A DNA stretch of 64,000 bases from Actinacidiphila yanglinensis (GCF_900107965.1 NZ_FNVU01000016.1:1-64000), one strand, 5' to 3'; counted from the stretch's first letter, positions 34,301 through 43,067 are shown. Notes: generated by a model not told the origin, from the sequence alone. A program made the numbers and translations.

Positions 34301-35561
34301 GCAGGCCGACCGCGCGCTGAGCCATGCCACCTCCGACCACAAGACAGCCAGCCGTGTTCTCACCGACCTGACCGCGAAGGAAGCAGCGGCAGGCATCACC
34401 TCCCGACACGCTGCCGAGCAGGCCGCGCAAGCCCGCCAGGACCTCGCCTCCAGCGCCGCACAACTGCGCCACCGCACCACCCACCCAGCCTTGGCCCACG
34501 CATTCAGCAGCCCCGCTCCCGCCCTGACCGACCTTCCCGCTGATCCCTCCCCCGAACAAGCGGTGGTCCTGGCCCGCACCGTGACCGCGGCCCTTAACGA
34601 CTCCGCTCACACCGCGGATGTCACCGCGCTGCTACGGGCCCAGTCGCTGCTGGAACGCCATACGTCCGGCAGCTACGACGTGCAGGACACCGTCGAGGAC
34701 GACCTGCACATCGTGGAACTCATCGACGCCACCGGCAGGCGGCACATCGCCCAAGCGGCCGCCGAGCTGAAAGACCGCAGAGACCGAGGCCGCCTGGCTC
34801 TGACTCAGCGCGAACGCGACGCCTTCCATCGCTTCGTTCTCGGCGGCATGGCCGGTGAACTGCGCGACCGCATCCACGAAGCAGACCGACTGATCAAAGC
34901 GATGAATCAGTCCCTGGAGACAATCTCCACCAGCCATGGCATCGGTGTCCGGGTGCGCTGGGTGCTGGCGGAGTCCGCGCAGAGCGCCACCGCTCGCCTC
35001 AAGGAACTCCTGGCACGCGACCCTCGGGTCCTGCGCGAGGAGGAGACCGACGAACTGATTGTGCTGCTGCGATCCCGCGTCGACCAGGCACACGCCAATG
35101 AGCCGGACGCCGGCTACGCCACTCACCTGCGCACAGCGCTGGACTACCGGACCTGGCACACCGTGAAGGTCATCATCATCGGCCCCGCGCCAGGGCAGGA
35201 ACGCAGCATCAGCCGCCGAGCCAAACTGTCCCAGGGCGAGACCCGTTTCGTGTCCTATGTGACCCTGTTCGCCGCCGCCGACGCCTATCTCAGCGGCCTG
35301 CCCGACACCGACCGGGCTCTGCGCCTCATCCTGCTCGACGATGCCTTCGCCAAGGTCGACCAGCCCACCATCGGCGAGTTCATGAACCTGCTGGTCCGCC
35401 TGGACCTGGACTTCGTGATGACCGGCCACGCCCTGTGGGGCTTCTTCCCCGGCGTGCCGGCCCTGGACACCTACGAAGTCCGACGCGCAGAAGGAACTCC
35501 TGCGATCACCACGCACGTGCACTGGGACGGCCACACCCGCCACCTGCGGACCGCCTCATGA
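31353..35561 (+). CDS. jetC: Wadjet SMC-like ATPase JetC (TIGR02680)
   Basis: The GTG at 31353 gives 1402 residues; the longer upstream frame is a shadow of jetB. Walker A is GTNGSGKS (residues 55-62), just after the conserved FYLDQRFDLSGGRLILRG. The next ~1150 residues are Ala/Arg/Glu-rich coiled coil with a hinge-like globular part near 640-760. The C-terminal head has the ABC signature KLSQGE (near 1291) and Walker B LILLDDAFAKVD (near 1324), followed by FVMTGHALWG. This is the MukB/Rad50-like motor that dimerises and extrudes DNA in the Wadjet complex. It overlaps jetD by 4 bases (ATGA). All ATPase motifs are intact, so the system is probably functional. Confidence 0.9.
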   Translation: MTFALPGPRSGSPATVPTPRAHPQRWRMHRAGIVNVWFYLDQRFDLSGGRLILRGTNGSGKSRALEMMLPFVLDADRRRMDATGSGKVRLEDLMRAGGEEQPNRLGYVWLELIRPGEGHTPAAAPQYLTVGALIRFSRSTSEAKAWYFATPLRVDHELVLVDSARTPLSREGLVEAVGADRVTDKPETHRERIRSEVFGLQGRQGRERYIGLLQLLHTLRAPDVGNRIDEGRLPQILSDALPPLPEASLATAGEELDGLEETRQALERLESAYGHIADFLRVYTRYATGVLASRAKQTLRAAENARTLEGAATRERDAHEHLAQERAETAARVEELDDLKRELEATATGIRQSREYRAVRELSERTTTVQALASAADNALDAAYSARRQEQATVDSCDQATEDVQEQGNAITTLLTRVSAHLNRAALSAALPTHLTITTHRPAALAEPVRTIRTSDPEPVQRPVPLVLSPAAEEAAAAAQQLSSTADTVRAAAAARQQQADARHTDARRLAAALQNVQRAEDRAEEAAATARSTEERAQDKAGERDEAAEDLALQWRSWTTSAVTISLLGTVDWSATAAAPAFHGGERLSEASSEDLAAMDAAASAAATPPRQEHARAMAELDARQRQAAETADALTEEARALHNAEDVPPPAPHWVSSPPPGSVELWRVLEFRPGLSGADRAGLEAALLAAGILTARITPEGDLEAADGNLLLRPSGPAVLHSVRAVLHPSQPCPVPAARVEAVLERIALDSSAHATWISRDGSWGNGPLHGRHRLSTARYIGAVARAAARAARLEQIQAQLQELAQAAEERAQARDRLATVLTDLEAHVLTAPRSTALASLRHQAAQAAVDAADARRQARELHEQAATLRREWAVDDRQHSQTCAALGLPADSAALATVSEAAATAESGCRELQQAAATVTGRIQRYQARLDQAVQETARRHAAEDKAAVACATWSAQAAELAALRETLGSTPQQITDALEQADRALSHATSDHKTASRVLTDLTAKEAAAGITSRHAAEQAAQARQDLASSAAQLRHRTTHPALAHAFSSPAPALTDLPADPSPEQAVVLARTVTAALNDSAHTADVTALLRAQSLLERHTSGSYDVQDTVEDDLHIVELIDATGRRHIAQAAAELKDRRDRGRLALTQRERDAFHRFVLGGMAGELRDRIHEADRLIKAMNQSLETISTSHGIGVRVRWVLAESAQSATARLKELLARDPRVLREEETDELIVLLRSRVDQAHANEPDAGYATHLRTALDYRTWHTVKVIIIGPAPGQERSISRRAKLSQGETRFVSYVTLFAAADAYLSGLPDTDRALRLILLDDAFAKVDQPTIGEFMNLLVRLDLDFVMTGHALWGFFPGVPALDTYEVRRAEGTPAITTHVHWDGHTRHLRTAS

Positions 35562-36880
35562 CCAGCAGCACCGCCGTCCGGATACCGGAGCCGCTGCGCA
35601 GTTACCTCGCCGACGCCTGCCTTGCCCCCCTGTGGGCGGCGATGCGCTCCAAACTGGAGCGCAACCGCCTGTCCCCTACCGGAATCGTCCGCGTTGAACT
35701 CGACGAGGAAGGCACCAGCAGGCTCGGAGGACTTCTGGGCACCCGTCCCGCCGCCGGCACCGTGTCCGTCAGGCTGCCGCTACTGGACCATGCCCTGCGC
35801 GTCTCGGCAGCCCAGTGCGGTCTGCTGACTGCCGTAACCGACCTCACCGGCAGCCCTCTGACCGACCGCGTCCTGACACGGCAAAGGCAAAGCGCTGCGC
35901 GAGCCGACCTGTGGGCGCGGATCGATGCACGCCTGGCTGACGCCGGGCTGGCCGCCGCATCATGGGTCCCCACCTGGCTCGAGGGGCTACGCACCACCGG
36001 CATGCTCACCCGCGCCGGATCCGATACAGCATGGGAGGCTGCCGACGGCGCACTGCGCGCCCTGGCCCTGCTGCGCACCCTGCCCCTTCACCCGGCAGAA
36101 CAACCAGACGTCCCGCCACGTGAATGGCAACTGGCTGAACTTGCCGCACACGCCACCGCCGACGGGCACGGCCTGGACGAGGGCCGCTTGGCCGGAATTC
36201 TCGTGCTGCGCGCCATCGCAGCAGCCTGCGACATACCGCTGCCTGAATCCTCCGCAGCCCGGCGCCGCCTGTGGGAGCGCGTGTCGGTCACGACAGACGT
36301 GGTATCGGGAACCGTCATGGTCTGGCACCTCAACCCGCCAGGAGACGATCCATGGTCGACGATGATGCGCAGCCGCTCTCAGATGCATCTGGTCACCCAC
36401 CTGACCATGCACGAACTGGGCGCTGCATCGGCAGCGACCCTCGTGCCCCCCGACGCATCCGTGCACGGCTGCGAGAACCCTCAAGTCCTGCAGGCAACTG
36501 CCCGACAACGCATCCCCACTACCCTGATCTGCCCCTCCGGCAATCCAGCGGGAGCCGGCTGGGAACTACTGGGCCGCCTCAGACGCGACGGCGCCCGACT
36601 GAGCTACCACGGCGACTTCGACTGGCCCGGCCTGGCGATCGCCGCCCGCATCTTCGCTCTTGGAGCAGCGCCGTGGCGCATGGGCTCGAGTGACTACCGC
36701 GATGCGCTCACCAGCATCCGGGGCGACCATGCCCTTGGTCTGTCCGGACCACCAACGCCCAGCCACTGGGACCCTGCCCTGGCCACGTCAATGACCCGTG
36801 CCGGCGTGGCCATTCACGAAGAAGCCCTACTTCCACTGCTGCTCAACGATCTCTACACCGCGGCGCACAACGGCAGTTGA
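35558..36880 (+). CDS. jetD: Wadjet nuclease subunit JetD (TIGR02679)
   Basis: ATG at 35558 gives 440 residues. The C-terminal part carries the DUF2399/topoisomerase VI A-like Toprim region: TLICPSGNPAGAGWELLGRL, then RLSYHGDFDWPGLAIA (near 345-360) with the metal-binding D-x-D. An upstream segment VHGCENPQVLQATA supplies the acidic residue of the Toprim glutamate motif. JetD cleaves DNA after the JetABC motor has stalled on a small circle. The gene is complete. Its last 54 bases overlap the 3' end of a convergent HTH gene. Confidence 0.87.
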   Translation: MTSSTAVRIPEPLRSYLADACLAPLWAAMRSKLERNRLSPTGIVRVELDEEGTSRLGGLLGTRPAAGTVSVRLPLLDHALRVSAAQCGLLTAVTDLTGSPLTDRVLTRQRQSAARADLWARIDARLADAGLAAASWVPTWLEGLRTTGMLTRAGSDTAWEAADGALRALALLRTLPLHPAEQPDVPPREWQLAELAAHATADGHGLDEGRLAGILVLRAIAAACDIPLPESSAARRRLWERVSVTTDVVSGTVMVWHLNPPGDDPWSTMMRSRSQMHLVTHLTMHELGAASAATLVPPDASVHGCENPQVLQATARQRIPTTLICPSGNPAGAGWELLGRLRRDGARLSYHGDFDWPGLAIAARIFALGAAPWRMGSSDYRDALTSIRGDHALGLSGPPTPSHWDPALATSMTRAGVAIHEEALLPLLLNDLYTAAHNGS

Positions 36881-37573
36881 CCCGTCTCCTCCTACCCTCT
36901 TCCGGTGTGCGGAGTTGGATCGGGTGGGGGCTTCGGTGGGGACGTAGGCGACGGGTCCGCCGGAGTGCGACACGAGCAGGGTGCCCAGCAGTCGGTCGGC
37001 GGCCTGACGGTCGCGTGCGGCCGGGGCGGTGAGGTGCTTGGTGGGGGTGGCCAGGTCGGTGACGTATCCGGCGAGGACAGCGTCCGGGAAGCCGTGGCGG
37101 CCCTGGGAGTCTTTCGTCCATTGCTGGAGGCCGCTGAGGACAGCGACGACGTAGCCGGACAGGGTCACCGGCAGGATCCCTCCGGCTGCCACGCTCGCCG
37201 GATTGCACCGCCACCGCCCCTGCAAGGCAGCCAGCAGCTCATCGGGAGGCAGGGATGCGGAGAAGCCTTGTACGTACTCCCCCGGCCGGACCGCGGCCGG
37301 CGCGACGTCGGCACGAAGCACAGCGATCTCCGGCACCTGCAGATACCTCAGGTCCGTCACGGGGCGGTCCTTCAGGGCCATGACGACCTCCAGCGGCACC
37401 ATGACCCGCACTCCGTGCCTGGACAGGCCCGGGAGCAGCCCCGCGTGGATCAGGCGACGGAAAGTGGTCACCGCGCAGCCGAGCTCCGCAGCCGCCTGAC
37501 CCGTGGTCAGCAACACGCTCCGCGTCCCCTCGCCCGACAGTACTGGCTCGCGGGACCACCGTAGGGGGACCAA
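36827..37573 (-). CDS. Helix-turn-helix protein convergent with jetD
   Basis: The 248-residue protein starts with a MerR/excisionase-like helix-turn-helix: LLTTGQAAAELGCAVTTFRR (residues 21-40), then LIHAGLLPGLSRHGVRVMVP. The rest (about 90-248) contains no family I recognise; it alternates helices and short strands (GYVVAVLSGLQQW, GPVAYVPTEAP). GTG starts inside the first 20 residues are alternatives. Its 3' end overlaps jetD by 54 bases tail to tail. It may regulate the island, or be unrelated cargo. Confidence 0.55.
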   Translation of the reverse strand: MVPLRWSREPVLSGEGTRSVLLTTGQAAAELGCAVTTFRRLIHAGLLPGLSRHGVRVMVPLEVVMALKDRPVTDLRYLQVPEIAVLRADVAPAAVRPGEYVQGFSASLPPDELLAALQGRWRCNPASVAAGGILPVTLSGYVVAVLSGLQQWTKDSQGRHGFPDAVLAGYVTDLATPTKHLTAPAARDRQAADRLLGTLLVSHSGGPVAYVPTEAPTRSNSAHRKRVGGDGSTAVVRRGVEIVEQQWK

Positions 37574-38042
37574 AGGTCAAGCACACTCCGATATTTGATG
37601 AAGGACTTACAACAGCCGTTGCGTGGAGTTGTGCCTCGGTTCGGGCGGCCGGCATCGAGGTGATGTCCGCCTTCGCCATTCGCGGGTGGTGGACGAGGTC
37701 GCGCCGCCGATCGACGCGATGCTCAGGTCGGAGGTCCTGCTCAAGGGCAAAGGTGACCCACTGATGAGGCTTCCTGAATCTCCCCACCGGGTGCTCGGGG
37801 TGGGACGGACCTGCTTGCTGAGATTCCCCACCTGCGGACGTCCGAGTTGGCGACAGCGTCTGCCATGGAGGTCATATGGCCGCTCCTGTGTGCCCAATGG
37901 AGGGCGGGTGCGCGTCAAGGGCTTGCCGCAGGGTTGCTGGAGAGCTACCGGCGTGCCTCGCGGTCATCGCTTTAAGCGCATGAATGAATACTCTGCGTAG
38001 CGATCTGTCTCTTCCCGTAGTCCTCGACGAAAGGGCATCGGC
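37574..38042. other. Intergenic region, no convincing gene
   Basis: This 470-base gap separates the HTH gene from the secreted hydrolase gene. Open frames on both strands have no recognisable motif. It should contain the promoter of the downstream gene. Confidence 0.35.
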
Positions 38043-39092
38043 ATGCCTTCGGCCATGCGCAAGACGACGAAAACTCCGGTGGTGCGGCGGCTGGCCGCCG
38101 CGGCCATCGCGCTGGGCAGTTGCCTCACGCTCGCCGGCCCGGCGGCACACGCCGGCGCGGCTCCCGCCGACCCCGTACCGACGGTCTTCTTCGGCGACTC
38201 CTACACCGCCAACTACGGCATCGCCCCTGTGAACCACGAAGGCGAGGCAAGGTTCTTCTGCTTCCAGGCGAAGGAGAACTATCCCGCCGTTGCCACCCAG
38301 CGCCTCGCGGACAAGGGCGTCACGCTCGACGTCCAGTCCGACGTCTCCTGCGGAGGCGCGCTCGTCCATCACTTCTGGGAGAAGCAGGAGCTGCCCTTCG
38401 GCCTCGGCGAGCTCCCGCCGCAGCAGGATGCGCTCAAGCCCGACACTCAGCTGGCCGTGGGCAGCATGGGCGGCAACACGGTGGGCTTCAACCGCATCCT
38501 GAAGCAGTGTTCCGCCAAGCTCCGCGGCGTGGAGGGGACTCTGCTGCCGGGAACACCGGTGGACGAGGACGTGCCCGCCGCCAAGTGCAGCGAGTTCTTC
38601 GCGTCCGGGGACGGAAAGCAGTGGCTGGACGATCAGTTCGAGCGGGTCGGATACGACCTGGAGGAGATGCTCGAACGCATCGCGTACTTCTCTCCCGACG
38701 CCAAGCGCGTCCTGGTCGGCTACCCCAGGCTCGTGCCCGCGGACACCGCCAAGTGCCAGACCCCGGCGCCCGGCCAGACGGAGCTGCCATTCGCGGACAT
38801 CCCGCAGGACGCCCTGCCGGTCCTCGACCAGGTCCAGAAGCGGTTGGACGACGTCATGAAGAAGGCCGTCGCGGACACCGACGGTGGCGCCGACTTCGTG
38901 GACCTCTACGCCCGCACCGGCAGCAACACAGCCTGCGACGGCACCAACCGAGGCATCGGCGGCCTGCTGGAGCCCTCCCAGCTCAAGATCGGAGAGCAGG
39001 CGCTCCCGTGGTACCTGCACCCCAATGACAAGGGCCGCGACATCCAGGCCACACAGGTGGCCGACACGGTCCAACAGGTCCTCAACCGGTAA
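38043..39092 (+). CDS. Secreted SGNH/GDSL-type hydrolase
   Basis: The 349-residue protein has a clear Sec signal peptide: Arg/Lys at the start, a hydrophobic stretch RLAAAAIALGSCLTLAGPAA, and a predicted cut after AHA (near residue 37). The nucleophile block is FFGDSYTANYG (Ser of GDS), and the third block is MGGNT, in which the usual GGND aspartate is replaced by Thr. The fifth block is WYLHPNDKGRD, with the catalytic His but no Asp three residues before it, so the charge relay may differ. Six cysteines suggest disulfides, as in Streptomyces secreted lipases. The substrate is probably an extracellular ester. Monocistronic, with a good terminator. Confidence 0.8.
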   Translation: MPSAMRKTTKTPVVRRLAAAAIALGSCLTLAGPAAHAGAAPADPVPTVFFGDSYTANYGIAPVNHEGEARFFCFQAKENYPAVATQRLADKGVTLDVQSDVSCGGALVHHFWEKQELPFGLGELPPQQDALKPDTQLAVGSMGGNTVGFNRILKQCSAKLRGVEGTLLPGTPVDEDVPAAKCSEFFASGDGKQWLDDQFERVGYDLEEMLERIAYFSPDAKRVLVGYPRLVPADTAKCQTPAPGQTELPFADIPQDALPVLDQVQKRLDDVMKKAVADTDGGADFVDLYARTGSNTACDGTNRGIGGLLEPSQLKIGEQALPWYLHPNDKGRDIQATQVADTVQQVLNR

Positions 39093-39166
39093 GGACTCCC
39101 CCACCTGAGAACCGGACCCGCACCCCACCGCACCGGATCCGGATCCCTTCATCTCCCCTCAACGAA

Positions 39167-39189
39167 GCCCCAGGTCATCAGCCTGGGGC
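39167..39189 (+). terminator. Terminator after the SGNH hydrolase
   Basis: GCCCCAGG (39167-39174) pairs with CCTGGGGC (39182-39189) around a 7-base loop, 75 bases after the stop codon. Confidence 0.65.
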
Positions 39190-39324
39190 CTCGTCATACG
39201 ACTGGCTCCTGAACCGGCCACGGCGGAGCTTCCTGACGATCGGCCTGGCGATGCGGCGAGGGTACCCCGTTGCCGACGGCAACTGAGTAGGGAACGGAGA
39301 GCAGCCCTGGCCGTTTTCACGAAG

Positions 39325-39590
39325 CCTCATCACCACGGGCGCCTGGTCCAGGAGTACGGGGTCGGCATCAACTACCAGCGGGTGAAGCTCTATCTCCCGC
39401 AGGCCCGGCCCCGGATCGCGCAGGAGTTGGGCATCAGCCCGGGTGAGCGGGTGGGCCTGCACCGGGGGTTCGAGGTCGTTCCGGGTGCTCAGGACCAGGT
39501 CGACTGGTGACGAGGTCCTGGCCACCGCGATCCTCGACCGCCTCCTGCACCACTGGGGACTACCGTCGGCAAAGCCGTCCATAGGCAGCC
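39325..39590 (+). mobile_element. IS21 remnant: istA start fused to istB end
   Basis: A plus-strand frame ending at a TGA at 39508-39510 encodes LVQEYGVGINYQRVKLYLPQ, then RPRIAQELGISPGERVGLHR and EVVPGAQDQVDW. This is the IstA transposase stretch leading to the first catalytic Asp. Immediately after, in another frame, comes DEVLATAILDRLLHH, the end of the IstB ATPase. An internal deletion has therefore removed most of an IS21-family element, including the rest of the DDE core and nearly all of istB. It is inactive. It lies between the SGNH gene and a convergent endonuclease gene. Confidence 0.7.
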
Positions 39591-39606
39591 CACCTCGTCA
39601 CAGCTC

Positions 39607-40791
39607 TCACGTCAGCTCGCTCTCCACTGTCAGGAGCACGACGCGCTCGGCTTCATCAGCCGTCAGGCGCACGGTAGTAGAACGGGAAGGACGCTGTTCG
39701 GGGCAGCGGACCGTGCACTCGATTCCGCTCTCGTCGGTCTCATCGAGTGTCACGCACGCCTGCATAGGCCAGTCACAGTCCGCTGCACCCCACTCCCGGT
39801 GAGCGTGGCGACGCAATGCCGCGAGCCGGTGGTGCGGCGGCAGTTTCCGCTCAGCCCGGCAGCCGTCACAGCGCAGCAGGTGCGCAATGCTGCCTTCCAT
39901 GGCCAAGAACTCTTTGCCGTGTCCTTCCTTGGTATTGCAACTGCCGCACAGGGGGCCGCGGATCATGCCGTGGTCGTGGCAGTGATCCCAGTCGGTGGCC
40001 GGCCGAGGCGTGCGGCATACTCCGCAGAGGTAGTCCCGCGCCCGCGGCCCTTGTTCCTGGATCCGGGCGTAGGAGGCGCCGTTGAGTTCGTTGCGGTAGC
40101 GGCGCAGACCAGCGGCCGCACACTGAGGACAAAGGATCCGCCAACCGCTGGCGGTCGCGGTGCGCCAGGCAGAGCCTGTATCGAGCGCGCCGCAGCCGCC
40201 GCAGGTGTGGATAGTCGCAGTCAGCGCGCCCTGGGCCTCTTCCCACCGGTCGAGAATGTTGGCAAGGGTCCGGGGAATCAGCCAGGTCTCCTGGGTCCAG
40301 ACCAACGCGGGCACTGGAAGCGTGCAGGCGATGGCGAAGTGGCCATAGCGCCGCAGCAGGTCTTGTTGAGTAAGCCCGCAGGGCAGAGCCCAGTTGGTAT
40401 CGCCACGCTGGCAGCCGAGCGGTCCGCACGGGCAGCCGTTGTTCCTGCGAGCATCCCGCGCTGCGCTGCGGAACAGGCGAAGGAGCTGGCTCCGCCAGGA
40501 CGTGCCCAGCGGGACATCCACCTGCAGTTCGCTGCGGACGGCATGCCGGGGGTCGACGAGATCCTCCGGGTCCCAGGCCAGGCTTGCGATGGTCCGGGCT
40601 GCCTGCCGAACATCCGCTTCGTGAAATCGCCATTGATTCGCATGCTTATACGCGCGGACCGGGACATAACCAAAGAAAACGTCATCATGTTCGGTAAAGC
40701 GTCTGCGCTGGAAGTGCTCCGGCGCCACCGGAATCGAACAATCCCTCATCTCATCGGCCAGGTACTGCACGGCCAGTTTCTGCCTGATCAC
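39607..40791 (-). CDS. Endonuclease VII-like HNH protein
   Basis: A GTG-initiated 394-residue protein. The segment DYLCGVCRTPRPATDWDHCH followed by RGPLCGSCNTKEG (about residues 253-288) is the recombination endonuclease VII (T4 gp49-type) HNH core: paired CxxC zinc knuckles around the catalytic DHCHDHG. A second zinc ribbon precedes it (CGGCGALD...ILCPQCAAAG). The N-terminal 180 residues are unassigned. Endonuclease VII proteins resolve or debranch DNA junctions; in bacteria many are defence or phage-derived nucleases. The gene stands alone on the minus strand beside an IS21 scar. Confidence 0.75.
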   Translation of the reverse strand: MIRQKLAVQYLADEMRDCSIPVAPEHFQRRRFTEHDDVFFGYVPVRAYKHANQWRFHEADVRQAARTIASLAWDPEDLVDPRHAVRSELQVDVPLGTSWRSQLLRLFRSAARDARRNNGCPCGPLGCQRGDTNWALPCGLTQQDLLRRYGHFAIACTLPVPALVWTQETWLIPRTLANILDRWEEAQGALTATIHTCGGCGALDTGSAWRTATASGWRILCPQCAAAGLRRYRNELNGASYARIQEQGPRARDYLCGVCRTPRPATDWDHCHDHGMIRGPLCGSCNTKEGHGKEFLAMEGSIAHLLRCDGCRAERKLPPHHRLAALRRHAHREWGAADCDWPMQACVTLDETDESGIECTVRCPEQRPSRSTTVRLTADEAERVVLLTVESELT

Positions 40792-41462
40792 CCGGTCAGG
40801 ATGGCACCACCCACCGACACCACCCTCCCCACTCCGGTGCTCGCGGCCGGGATCCGCCGTGTGCAGCGCAGCAACCTACAACAAGGGCTCCCGGAAAGAA
40901 GCGCGACACAGCGAGCACCCCACGGCGCGCCGTCGCGTCCACCAGCCCAGCCGCATACCTCGCCCCTCACATGATCCGCGCACCCTTGGTTGTTCAACCT
41001 ACTGCGACCCTCTTCCGCACTCCGGACGACCAGAACCCGCCGGAATCGACGCGGGAGACGCTGACGTCCCTCAGCGGAAGCGGGCCTGCGGCCTCGGCCC
41101 TGACGGGGCCGTGCACCACCGGGCAGCGATCGCGTTCTTCAACACCACCATCGCCTGAGCGGGAACGCCTCCGCCGAAAGACGGCGCCGACAACCCACCA
41201 CGCCCGAGACCCCGTGATGACGCCCCCTTCGGGGCCAGCCATAGGAACAGCCACCCCCACGACAGCCGACCCGCCACCCGCTCGCCGCAAAACGGCAGCC
41301 GCTTGGTCACTCCGTGACAGCAGACCAACCCGCGTCCACCGCGCATGACCAGGCAAGCACCAGCCGAACACAGCTGACGCACAACCGCTGCCACCAAGGC
41401 GCCCACTCACAATGTCCTGGCACGCGGCGGTCTCCCGGCAGGCGCATGGGGCGGTGCTTCCT
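40792..41462. other. Intergenic region, no convincing gene
   Basis: Bases between the endonuclease gene and the LysR gene contain only low-complexity Pro/Arg/Ala frames. I find no motif, repeat or RNA structure that I can support. Confidence 0.35.
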
Positions 41463-42392
41463 TCACGCAGATGACTTGTGCTCCGTAGCGAGTTCGGCGG
41501 TCTCGTCGCGCACGGCTTGGAGCATGGCGCTCGCGGACGCCGACGGTTCGGTGGCGGTGACCATCACGGTCTCCCTGCTGAAGACGAGTGCGGGGTCATC
41601 GACGCGCAACCACTTCACGCCCCGCGGGACGGTGTCCGCGGCCAACCCGGGCATGACCGACACCCCCAGCCCCGCGGCAACGAGCCCCACGCGTGTCTGC
41701 CAGCTGTCCGTCCGGTAGGCCACGCGCGGAGCCTCCAGTGTGGGCCAGGCGCCGAACTGGGGCCCGCCGCTCTCCTCACCGGCTCCCACGATCCACGCCT
41801 CCCGCGCCAGGTCGTCGATGTGCACCTCGTCCCGGGAAGCCAGCGGATGGGCCACGGGGACGGCCACGCCGATGCCGCGGCCGGTGCGCACGACCTCGAC
41901 GCGCAGCCCGCTGACGTCGTAGTCGGGGAGCCCTTCCCCGATCGCCAGCACGGCCACCTCCAAGCGTCCGGCGCGAACACGGCGCAGCTGGGCGGGGCTG
42001 CCGGCCTCCCACAGGCTCACGGTGAGGGCCGGGTGCGCCTTGTGCAGGCGCGCGATGGCCCGAGGCACCAGCACGGCGGCCGCAGTGGGGTACGCGCCGA
42101 CGGTCAGCCGGCCCGCGAGGCGGTCGCGGAGCCCGGCGATCTCCAGTTCCGCCGCCTCCGCGTGCGCGATCATGCGGCGGGCGTGGCGCAGCAGCGCCTC
42201 CCCGGACAGGGTCGGCCGCACCCCTCGGGCATGGCGCTCGAACAGCGGGGTTCCCACCGCGGCTTCCATCGCGATGATCTGGCGGGAGACCGCGGACTGG
42301 GTGTATCCGAGCGCCTCGGCCGCCGCGGTGAAGGACCCGCGCTGAGCGACTTCCAGCATGACCCGCAGGCCCGTCAGTGTCAGTTCCGGCAT
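41463..42392 (-). CDS. LysR-family transcriptional regulator
   Basis: A typical 309-residue LysR protein. The N-terminal winged helix is TLTGLRVMLEVAQRGSFTAA with EALGYTQSAVSRQIIAMEAA and TPLFERHARGVRPTLSGEAL, followed by the linker helix. The effector-binding domain (about 90-295) has the periplasmic-binding-protein fold with the RLTVGAYPTAAAVLVPRAIA strand. It is divergent from a SnoaL-like gene 197 bases away and probably controls it from the shared region, as LysR regulators commonly do. The inducer is unknown. Confidence 0.9.
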   Translation of the reverse strand: MPELTLTGLRVMLEVAQRGSFTAAAEALGYTQSAVSRQIIAMEAAVGTPLFERHARGVRPTLSGEALLRHARRMIAHAEAAELEIAGLRDRLAGRLTVGAYPTAAAVLVPRAIARLHKAHPALTVSLWEAGSPAQLRRVRAGRLEVAVLAIGEGLPDYDVSGLRVEVVRTGRGIGVAVPVAHPLASRDEVHIDDLAREAWIVGAGEESGGPQFGAWPTLEAPRVAYRTDSWQTRVGLVAAGLGVSVMPGLAADTVPRGVKWLRVDDPALVFSRETVMVTATEPSASASAMLQAVRDETAELATEHKSSA

Positions 42393-42589
42393 GGGCCGAC
42401 GCTATGCGTGAACCGCGGTGTCGACAACGAGTGACCCGCCATTTCGTGCATGGCGAGGCCAGCACGCAGCCATGCGGTTCTCGCATGGAAGCGATGAAAA
42501 GGCATCGCTGGTCGTGTTGCCTCGACGGTGCAACGCTGGCTGTGTCAAGGAAAAACGCAATGTGGCAGCACCGATCCAGAGGAATGACC

Positions 42590-43057
42590 ATGGCTCGTTT
42601 CATCTCCCCCGACGACACCCGGTACGACGAGCGCTCCCGCGCGCTCGTCCGCATCGGACGGGACGCCATCTCCAAGGAGAACCCGAGCGCCCTGCGCGCT
42701 TACTTCAGCGCGGACTTCAGGTTCCACGGCCCCGACGGCGACCTCGGATTCGACGAACTGGCGGGCTTCTTCGGCCAGATGCGTGACGCGTTCACGGACT
42801 ACTACTGCGAGCGGTATGAGATCGTCTCCGCCGGAAATCTGGTCGGCTGCCGCACGGAGATGGGCGGCGTCTTCGACAAGCCGTTCGATCCGACGCCGGT
42901 CGGAACGGTGCAGCCGCACGGCAAGCAGGTGACGCTGACGCTGATCAACATGTTCCGCTACGACGAGGACGGCAGGCTGGCGGAAGAGTGGGTCCAGTAC
43001 GACAACGTGGAGTGGCTGCGCCAGCTCGGCATCGAACTCGTCCCGGCCTCCCGCTGA
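42590..43057 (+). CDS. SnoaL-like ester cyclase family protein
   Basis: The ATG at 42590, preceded by GAGGAA at 8 bases, gives a 155-residue protein; the longer open frame upstream lies in the promoter region and is rejected. The fold-typical elements are there: an N-terminal helix pair, YFSADFRFHGPDGDLGFDEL, then strands with QVTLTLINMFRYDEDGRLAE and EWVQYDNVEWLRQLG. This is the NTF2-like SnoaL clade, mostly polyketide cyclases or hydrolases of uncertain substrate. It is likely controlled by the divergent LysR regulator. Confidence 0.8.
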   Translation: MARFISPDDTRYDERSRALVRIGRDAISKENPSALRAYFSADFRFHGPDGDLGFDELAGFFGQMRDAFTDYYCERYEIVSAGNLVGCRTEMGGVFDKPFDPTPVGTVQPHGKQVTLTLINMFRYDEDGRLAEEWVQYDNVEWLRQLGIELVPASR

Positions 43058-43067
43058 ACCGTCACGG

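Noticed and set aside
37872..39152. A 426-codon minus-strand frame over the SGNH hydrolase gene.
   Set aside because: The plus-strand frame has a signal peptide and GDS motif; the minus frame is a shadow.
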